From the NCBI GenBank assembly GCA_001695595.3, contig MBPM02000002.1, positions 2,517,608-2,581,607 on the forward strand: DNA of 64,000 nt, in the 5' to 3' direction. Source of the DNA: Plasmopara viticola. Its lineage: Eukaryota; Oomycota; Peronosporomycetes; Peronosporales; Peronosporaceae. Position 1 is the first letter of the stretch, and each line of letters begins with the position of its first letter. Below are positions 55,346-64,000 of the stretch, piece after piece. The position numbers and the translations under genes were made by a program. The notes beneath the pieces are model-generated. The model saw nothing but the letters and a program-made list of their open reading frames with translations, was not told the origin of the DNA and searched no databases.

Positions 55346-58300
55346 CAGACTGAAAAGAATGGTATGAGATAAGATCAGTATTTGAATATTGTTAAGGAAG
55401 AGACAAAGCAGTATCGAAAATATCTTGCTTAGTGCTAGGAGTAAAGCACATATCTCACAGAATTAGTCAGTCTTCCTATATTGCACACTTCGATCCTGAA
55501 AGGTTGGGGGTAGTGAGCATTCGTTCAACATTGAAGTGCTTCTTGCGCGCTACATTTGTGCAAGGTGCTGTGTTGCTCCGTCACACCCGATACAAATTTT
55601 TGGTCAATCTTTCCCATGGGTAGTTCTATTGTCCAGTGTGCCCTTGTAACGGCTCGGTAATGGTTCAAATCAACTCCTCACAAGTAGCTTGCGCTGTTCA
55701 TGAAAAGGCTGGCTAGGGACTTGAGTGGGAAATCCTTCGCTGCTTTAAGCAATTGAATCTTGCTTCGGCGCTTTAGCTCTGTACTTACAAATACGACATC
55801 TTCATAGCGTTACAAAGCATGTATACATGAACGCATTAATGCATGCGAGCACATCGATGTTAAATTACTTCGCTATCTGCCAACTTCTTTTTCATCCCAG
55901 TCAACATTTGAGAAAACTTAGTGATCTTCCAAACTTCAGTGTCCGGCGTAATTTGTGAGTAAGCAATAAGCGCAATTAAATTAGGACAAAAAAGTAAAAA
56001 TTATGATCTGGAGCCTCAACAATACAGGCTGCGGTAGTCCCGGCAATAGCGCCTAATGTAAGTTCAAGCCGGTCAAAGTTAAGCTTTCCATCTTTGAAGG
56101 GAAGAAAATTTTGAGACTTTTTCTTCGGAATAAAGAAGACATATGGTCGCTAGATCAATTTTGATCACACGCGTGTCACGTTCACCATGTGACACCAGAG
56201 GCTAGTCTTACAGCTAGCTATCATCCACAAAACGGATTTTTGGATCACGCTCAAAAGCAAATTTTCTTTTGGCTAGCTTTGATCTCCACCTGCAGGTAGA
56301 TGCAAGCTCTTTCATTATTATCGTCATTCGAAGAAGTTGACGGCTTCAACAACTGAAGCGCCATGCTCCGAACAAGTCGAGGTGAATGGGTTGAGGGACA
56401 GCTGACGACAATACAAGCTCTCACATATCTATCAATGTCAAGGCAACGACGACACTCAAACTAATTTGTAAGAGCAGCACCACCACATAGATACTTGCTC
56501 GTCTGAGAGGCTTTGCTCGGCGTCCAGCATCCTACAAAGTGTTGCTCGTAGGCCTGCTGACTCAAGATCCATTTCAATGAACTAAAGCACTGCCGATAGA
56601 AGCAATATTCGCTGCTTTGTCTTCAAAAAGATAGGACACATAGGTAAGCTTGTAGGACTTGGAAGAGTTATTGACAGAAGCCGTACCCTTTAGTTGAGTG
56701 ACGAGCTGGTCACCAACAGGAGAGGGCTCTCTACTGGACTAAGCAGTACATTTCTCTCGTGGCAGTAAATATTATCTGGTGTCACAGTACCTCAGGCCTG
56801 TCTCGAGAAGAATTTTTTACTTAACCTTCCATATATTTTACGGTGGGCTTGAAACCCACATTTGAGCACGTAAAACACAGATATATGTAGATTCTCAAAA
56901 TTTATGCACCCAGACGCTGCTTACACTTTGATCCAAAACACCTCCGTCTAGAGCGGAGAACGTACTTCCAAATTTAAAAAAGGTTGCATGAGAAAACATA
57001 CAAGTATTTCGGCTTTGTCTGTTTCAATAGAAGTAGAACTCAGTGGTTATAGGTCCAGTATTTAAAATACCTCGTGAACGTGCTTCTGTGCGATACAATT
57101 TGATGGTTGTGTAATTAAAAATGGCTCTTACGGAGTTGCTCTTGACACTTATGGTTTGAAATCGCACCCATGCTAGAGTCTTGAGGATCTTCTTTGTCGC
57201 TATTAACGCCTACCTGGCTATGTGGCTCTATATCACTTGTGTTTTGTACCCAGCTGTTGTTACTGCCCATACTTAGCAGCCTGTGGTGTTAGTGGAGCCG
57301 GTTATTGGCTAAAAAAGGTTTTTAGATGCTTTCACATACACTTTCATTGAAATACTAAAGCCTCGATTCTATTATGTACCCGCTTCTTTTCGAAGGGAGT
57401 CATACGCACAATAGGGATGATGAATGAGAACCTGAAGCTCGATTGCATACCAATGACCTAGCCCCACCAAGCGATGATTAAAAAGCGAGCTGTTTTTAAC
57501 GACATACCCAGGATCAAATCAAGAGATGACTCCAAATTGTCAAGATATTCAATTCTTACAACCATACCAATTTCAGCTCAATGTATGTTTTTTTGTATTA
57601 GGAAGCCAAATAAATAGTGACTATCTTTCGCTGCTCTTTTATTGCACTGTAGCAATTGTTTGCTGGTGCGCAAATATTGTTGGTCCGCCAAAGTCTGTCA
57701 ACTTCGAAATATTTTTTTAATAAAATTGTACGCCTGCATGTACACCCATCCGATTGCTTCTGCTAATTGCTCTGTCGCAAGCTGTTAAGATCGCAGGAGC
57801 TAAGATTCAGTAGCCACACACACTATCATCAAATATTTCGAGGCCTTTTACATAAATTCTGATTGCAAACGTAAGCATGATACGACCGTCAAAATCACCG
57901 CACTCGTCACAAATGTCTTGTGCTAGAATTCAAACGGCAAGTTGAAACTAATTTATGTCGCGCTACAGGTGAGAAGTGCAGCAATATATGCTCAACATCA
58001 GCTTCAATGAAGCTGATGCTGCTGAACAAAATGTACAAGTACACTTTATATAGCGCACTAGATTCAGCAAATATGAGGCAGTCAGCAATAGTACTTGCGG
58101 TAGTGAGTGAAGTAATTAGTGATGCCACAAGCCTGAGGACTTCTAGCCGTCTGGTCATACAATTGTGTCGAACGCTATAGGCTTTCGCTGAAAAAATGAA
58201 AATCGGCTAGCTTTCAAGGTCTTTAAGGCTTTCTATGCCAATCGAGAAAAAATGTGACCTTGTAAATGCTTCTGAAGAAGTTATGACTTTTATAATTTAA

Positions 58301-61300
58301 CAGTCGTTCTGGCCTGGCCTACGCCACCAATCCAAAAGATAGTCAAGCAGTGGTCAGGTCTAGTCCACTATCTGCACATGCATATCGCTGGCTTTCCGGG
58401 TTTCGCTAAGCTTCTGTCCAACCTTTAGAAAAAGACAATAAGTGATGCTGGGATAGCCAGCACTAGAAAGCTTGTAATAGTATCAAAAAGCCTCCTGCAG
58501 AAACCTGCTCTGTATTTGTCAAACGAGATAAATTTTTTCAGCGTTATTCACGACGCTCCGGTCTGTGCCATCAGCTACAACTTACAAAAATAGTTATAAA
58601 AAATTGTCTCGCTTGTGTTCATGGAGCTTGAGGCTGTCGAGCGACATTACACCGTTACTACTAGCGAAACATTTGCCTTGCAGTATACCTCGTGATGTTC
58701 CGAGCGCATTTGCTACTGTCCGAGCCTTTCGTGCTCATTAGATCACATATCCCTGGAAAAGATTGATATTTGCCTCACTTCTTTGAGCGGATGGCAAAAA
58801 GTTTCGTAATGCAACTTCCGCGCTTAGTACGAACTAGGCAAGTTAAATGTGCTTCTCGAAGCGCTTTCGCGCAAGATTTGAACCGAACTAAACTAGTAGA
58901 GGCAAAAGCTTGACTAGAGTAAGAACTTACCAAGCCATATAAAACCGATGTCATGTATAAGTCTGTAGTACAATATCTTATCTCAAGGAAAGAGCCTGGA
59001 AAGAATGGCTAAAACTTTGCCAGCAATTGCAGTTACATCGCTAAATTGGACAAGTGGTCTGGTTCACTATTTGGTAGATCCAGTAAATTCATCCCGAGAC
59101 GTTTATCAACTCCACACATACAATGGCGTGGTTGACTACGTAAGTACCTACAAAGTCTATAAGCTGTCAAGCCCGCCGCTTAAACGTCAGGAGCCTCCAG
59201 ACTGCTAGAAATCTATACGCCTACCAGCATTACGTGCATAGCAATGATAATGTGCCGCCTCAAACTATCGAGGTTTATACGCAGTAACAAGTCTGCTCCT
59301 GCTTAGGTTATCAACATATCATGCCTTTCCAAGTGCAATGGTGTCAAATTGCAATCTGCTGCTCACTACTGCGCTATAATAGATGCTCAATAAGCTATTA
59401 GAAACCCGCAATTTTGTGTCAACCTTAGTTTATTCTCAGATAGAATGTCAAGTGGATTGATCCTCGTTTATTTATAGACATACTACACAGCATGTTCGCT
59501 GACACCACATTTGTAAGGTAACAATCTATCTATGGCTTAGTTTGAATTTATCGGACCTCTCACGGCTCTGAAGCAACAGGGGCCGGCGAACACCATCAAC
59601 CCTCCAGATACCATACTATACACAAATCGCGTTGTTTCAAATCCACAAAAAATCTGCTAAATCTACTTCGAAGTCTTGTCCTCACGCTTGCCCTTGCCAA
59701 TGCGGTGAGTACCGAATAGCCATGAAGTGATCAAATTTGGACAAAATACCCAAGACGAGCACTCGTGTTGTTGCTCGCTATAAGCAGCCAGTGAAATCTG
59801 GAGCTGAAATCAAAAGAAAGCGGATTCCTGATGCAATTAGACTCTTTGCGCTAAATCGCACCAAACTAGGTTCTACGATGAAGCTATGGGTCACATGGCT
59901 ACCCTTCCATCAAGACCTCAAGAAGTTGAGGTTACTCTGGAGAATTGACATGCAAACCGTTTGAAATTAAAATCGAGAGCAAGTAAATCTGAGATATGCA
60001 GTACTTGTTTCTCCTTATGAAAAAGCCGTAGAGCTGTGGCGAAAGAGATACCATCCAGTGCTTTGAAATTGTCAAGGCTAGCTTGGAGCGTGTGGTGACG
60101 CAGAGGCTCTTTCACAGGTGTCACGTTTTTCTCAACAATGTGCAGCTATAATATCGCTTCAGTGAACTGGTAAAAGCCGCAAGCCGGCCTTGAAACGATT
60201 ATCTAATCATCTCTTGTATTCTGTACTCGATCCTTGTGGGTACTTCGTGTGGTATTTTGGCTGCACGATATAGTACGGTGGTGAAATTTGCTCTCGGTCC
60301 TATATTTATTATAGCCTGGCTCGGCGAGATGTTCCTGACATGGATTGTCTTCGACGCATCCAATAAATAATAATAGTTACGAACGCCGACGAGGAAAATA
60401 TCATTTTAAATATCAAAAAGACTTTAGCACGGGAGGCTTTGCATTCGCGAGCAAGCTGTCTATTGAGCCTGAAAAAAAGGTCAACTGGATAAGCGAAACA
60501 AACGACTAGGTATTTTTTGGGCTATTCTATCTTGATGATGCTGAGCTAAGCCTAATAACAGATCATCAAAGCAATCAGGCGACTCAACGCAGGCTCCAAA
60601 CATTAAGCTACGATGGTGAGCCGTATATGGTTAAATTGTTGCATTCCTTAATTCATTAAGCGATGCCTATACACTTCTAAAAGGCACCAGCAGACAGAGT
60701 AAAATTACTTATAGCCTTGAGCTTCTGCGTGAGGTTTATAGATAGAATTGATGCGGCCACCGCTGTTAGGATGCGCTACAAACGTGAGCTATATTTTAGA
60801 ACAATGTTTGTACGGCCCACTTTGGTGACTAACGGTAAGGCCCCGCGACGCGTAAGGCAGATAAGCGTTTCATTCCTGGTGATACTCGTCTTTCAGGTCC
60901 TCCTCTTCTCGTGTTAAAAAATGCGAGGACCTCTTATTGAACGAATACTTGTATCATTGTTCTACGACAAGCGGGCTGCAAAAAATATCGCCATCTACGC
61001 TAGTGTGGTCGTACCTTAAGTCAAAGGATAGGCTGTCGTCTCTGACTTCACTATGTTCCACCAAGTTCAAAACGCTGGTGATATCAGCAGTAAATTTAGC
61101 CCGATTCTGACCTCCGCTTCGAATTATTATCACGGGCTTTCCTGTCGTACCTGCCAGAGTTTCTCTCACCGCCGGCAAGTCTGAGGACAACCCTTTTTTT
61201 CTAAAGGCTTACAATACCACTATTCGCTTTAAACATATTTGCTAATCATGTGGTATACAAGTTTGCGTCGGAATCACCGGACGAAAGAGAATGCTATGTA

Positions 61301-63552
61301 CGGGTCCCCAATCGGGACTAGTATTTTGGTCATTATTATCCTAGCACTTGTTTGGTGATTAAATTACCGTCCATCGCGCGCATCCAACTTTGGGCGCGAA
61401 TGCCGACTTTTATGTACGGGTATTTTCTGGCGCTTAAGCAACCATTTATGTGTTGGCTTGGTTACGGCTTAATCACCTAACTGACTAGCAGGCCCACTAA
61501 TTCAATGTGCTAAGCGTTAGAAACTTCTTTATCACTATTTGCGATTGTTGTCATTTGAGTCACCATCCTGCAATTGACTCGGAGATAGCTAAAAGAATGA
61601 TGGTTTTGGTCATCCTGTCATTATACACTCGGTTTGAATACTTAGATCTACAAAAGATTCCTGATGTATCTCTAAGATATTTTTCCCAACAAATTGCACA
61701 AGCTAGTTCCCTTAAGTCCGGTGATTGTTATCAGCAACTCACCGGAAGATCGTTCATTTTCCTGCATGGCTCATAGCTTCGGGTGTTATAATTGTCCTCT
61801 TCTCTGTACTGGAGTTACTCATAATGATAGTGTTGCTTTGGTGATGCTTTTGGCTTAAATTAAAGGAACATTAGACCTGCAGAGGGGCTACACAGAACTT
61901 TGCACAAAAACTGCAATTCTAGGAAGTAAACTTTGAAACCAAGCTTAGATATTTTTTTCTAATTTGGTCCGCATCGAAAGAAAGAAAGCCAAGGGTCCAG
62001 CAAACCTGTCACATTGTTTGGCCAAATTTTTCGCACAATGGGCAACCTACTTGTGTCGACAATCCCGTGGAATATTTGATCGACATTAAAATTTATCGGA
62101 CGAAGAAAGGAAGTCTTTTAAGCGTCTATTACATAATCGATGTAAGCCATGGCGTAAAGATGCACAATTCTCTGCTTTGCGCCACGAGGGTTCTACGGAC
62201 TCTACTTCATGCGTGGCATAAATTGCTTCGAAAAAATCTGATGTTGAAGCTCGAATTAATGGCGTGCTTTTAGCAGTGCACCAAATACAATCAAAGGGCT
62301 AAACTCGACGTCGTTCGAATTCAGAAACCAAAAGAAGCTCGCACCGAGTATGTACATACTCTCAGACACTTTTAGCAATGTCACGACTACGGCTCAATTC
62401 AAAGCCGATAAAAAGACCGGGTGAGCGTCCAGCGTGCCAAATCCCATACCCGAACCAAGTCAATTGCATTCCGTCCGTAAGCTTAGCGTAAAATTCGATT
62501 ACTTGATGGATGTATCTTCGAAAAGCTTTTACTTCGACACAAGCGCCAAGGCGAGACTACGAAGTAATTCTGAGCGCATTGTTAAGTCACTCCTTTCGAT
62601 TTTGACGTGCAACAAAAAGGTCACAACTTACTCACGAAGTTCTCGCTGCTTCGTTTTCAAATCAGAAAGGCATTTTTAAATATTTTCCACTGGCTCTCCA
62701 GAATTGGGCAGAGTTAAATAACCGCGCCACTTCACAAAAAGCACATGGCGTCCTTGATTACGCCTTTGCTGAACAATCTACACCGCTTGGGAGTATCGTT
62801 ATATTATGTGCTCTAGGAGAATCAGGGATTAGATACTGCCTCGACCTCGCGCCTTGTCAGTGATTAACTGCAGTTCCTCATCGACCAAAATGTGAGCTTG
62901 AGGTGTTTCTCGGCCTCGACATTGATGTTAGATAGCGGCTGGCTTGTATTGATTTAAAGCTTCAAACCCTGAAAAATGGACTTCCTTGGAATGGATTCCA
63001 TAACTTCACATCCGTATTGACCTTCGCGCATCTCGGCGCTTGATCTCCGAGCTAAGTCAAAAGTCGCTTTACTTATTAAGGAGCTAGTGTTTTGGCCGCG
63101 AAATTCATGTCGATTCTCGGCCTTTCTGTCTTTTGACACGTAAGGTGGCGGCCCTGGTCACTTCAGCCGTCGCACCCCGTACTCGCCTTGGCAGTTAGAT
63201 CGAGTGCGAGGATTGCTTTATTAGGAGATGCTAGGAGCCACTATGTGCTTATGTGATCATTGCGGTCTTTGGGAACGATATAGATTCCAAGACACCTCCA
63301 CAAATATTGGGTGCGTTGGAATCGTCATGAGAATGTCGATGGTCTATGTCGCTTCAGGAACGTAAAAGTTTTGATGTAACAATGTCGCACTTTGTTCGTA
63401 TAATCTTGTTAACCTAAAAAAAGCCACACACAGATTGGATATTAAACAGCACTTATTCTTAAAGAGATATGCAATTTCACCTTCAATATATATGTGAAAT
63501 TGTTTTTATTTGTGTGGATGCAACTGCTTCTCTTGTTCTACTCATTTTGTTT
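55346..63552. other. No gene recognised, decayed DNA
   Basis: About 8 kb without a supported gene. Some peptides recall retroelement parts, for example FLGLDIDV near 62905 (protease-like) and RYVRACIV near 56430 on the minus strand, but neither can be extended into a domain. The overlapping open frames at 57907-58180 on both strands have no recognisable motif. No RNA gene or clear element end was found. Confidence 0.45.
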
Positions 63553-63957
63553 GTCCAACAACTTGTGAAGTCGAATAGCACTTTCAGTAAGGGAATTGGT
63601 CTCAAATGCGAGGATAAGGAGTATAAGGTTTAAAATCTATGTTCCATTGGTCTTAGAATTCTAAGAGTTGCCAAAATCTTTATGGTATTTCATCATGTTT
63701 AGTAAGAAGGATCTTAGTGGCTGCGCGGAGCAATCTTACGTGCTTACTCAGCTCGAGTCCAACAACTTGTGAAGTCGAATAGCACTTTCAGTAAGGGAAT
63801 TGGTCTCAAATGCGAGGATAAGGAGTATAAGGTTTACTATGTTCCATTGGTCTTAGAATTCTAAGAGTTGCCAAAATCTTTATGGTATTTCATCATGTTT
63901 AGTAAGAAGGATCTTAGTGGCTGCGCGGAGCAATCTTACGTGCTTACTCAGCTCGAG
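63553..63957 (+). repeat. Near-perfect tandem duplication of a ~200-bp unit
   Basis: Unit 1 (63553-63756) and unit 2 (63757-63957) both run from GTCCAACAACTTGTGAAG to CTTACTCAGCTCGA. The only clear difference is a small deletion in unit 2 (GGTTTACTATG against GGTTTAAAATCTATG). The unit has no open frame of note. The near identity contrasts with the decay of everything around it, so the duplication is recent, or an artefact of assembly. Confidence 0.92.
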
Positions 63958-64000
63958 AAATCCATGCAAATCCCACATTAAGGTAGACGTCCTTTAACGG

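Noticed and set aside
56340..56560. Possible gypsy integrase zinc segment on the minus strand (RYVRACIV)
   Set aside because: The following residues do not give the expected CxxC pattern in the same frame and no neighbouring integrase sequence could be followed.
57907..58180. Overlapping 80-86 codon frames on both strands
   Set aside because: No motif, no repeat partner and no codon pattern favouring either strand; length is within chance for A/T-rich DNA of this size.
62820..63080. Possible retroelement protease C-terminus (FLGLDIDV)
   Set aside because: Short, with stops, and no gag zinc knuckle or reverse transcriptase beside it.

Overview
The window looks like repeat-rich nuclear DNA of an oomycete, probably a Peronosporales relative (Phytophthora or downy mildew type). 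Evidence: short GT-AG introns of 60-70 bp, an oomycete-style initiator (TCATTTCC followed by a T-rich block) in front of two genes, a MULE transposase remnant with SWIM and CCHC zinc motifs, and many decayed Ty3/gypsy and Ty1/copia fragments of the kinds common in those genomes. Only five genes look intact. The rest is AT-rich, with stops in every frame.

Layout. 1-4.1 kb: no gene seen. 4.15-4.76 kb: minus-strand MULE transposase C-terminus, broken. 4.93-7.38 kb: left arm of a long inverted duplication carrying a secreted protein gene (6009-7376, plus). 7.4-11.9 kb: no gene, one retroelement scrap. 11.9-20.05 kb: a second, older and scrambled inverted repeat whose loop contains the other copy of the secreted gene (15033-16817, minus). 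20-26.8 kb: mostly empty, with a gypsy RNase H/zinc-domain remnant near 24.2-24.9 kb. 26.8-29.8 kb: a gypsy copy from leader to reverse transcriptase. 32.09-33.63 kb: secreted FAD-linked oxidase. 34.9-36 kb: gypsy gag/protease remnant. 40.1-41.9 kb: minus-strand copia remnant. 41.9-44.2 kb: gypsy copy with an internally inverted segment. 45.05-50.4 kb: the fullest gypsy copy. 52.3-54.3 kb: a small two-gene island, a DHHC palmitoyltransferase with two introns followed 122 bp later by a histidine phosphatase. 54.3-64 kb: no convincing gene, ending in a fresh 0.2-kb tandem duplication.

The most interesting part is the pair of secreted proteins. Both have a signal peptide, a core that reads like a 2-oxoglutarate/Fe(II) oxygenase (HxD...H...R pattern) and a 12-cysteine C-terminal domain. 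Only one continues into a long Pro/Ala/Thr/Ser tail. The first ~350 residues and the promoters are almost identical at the DNA level, whereas the cysteine-rich domains differ abruptly. That points to gene conversion or a recombination breakpoint inside the genes. The secreted pair and the FAD oxidase would act outside the cell; the DHHC enzyme and the phosphatase look like ordinary housekeeping genes. Functional links between these groups are not shown by the sequence. All similarity statements come from reading and hand alignment, not from database searches.
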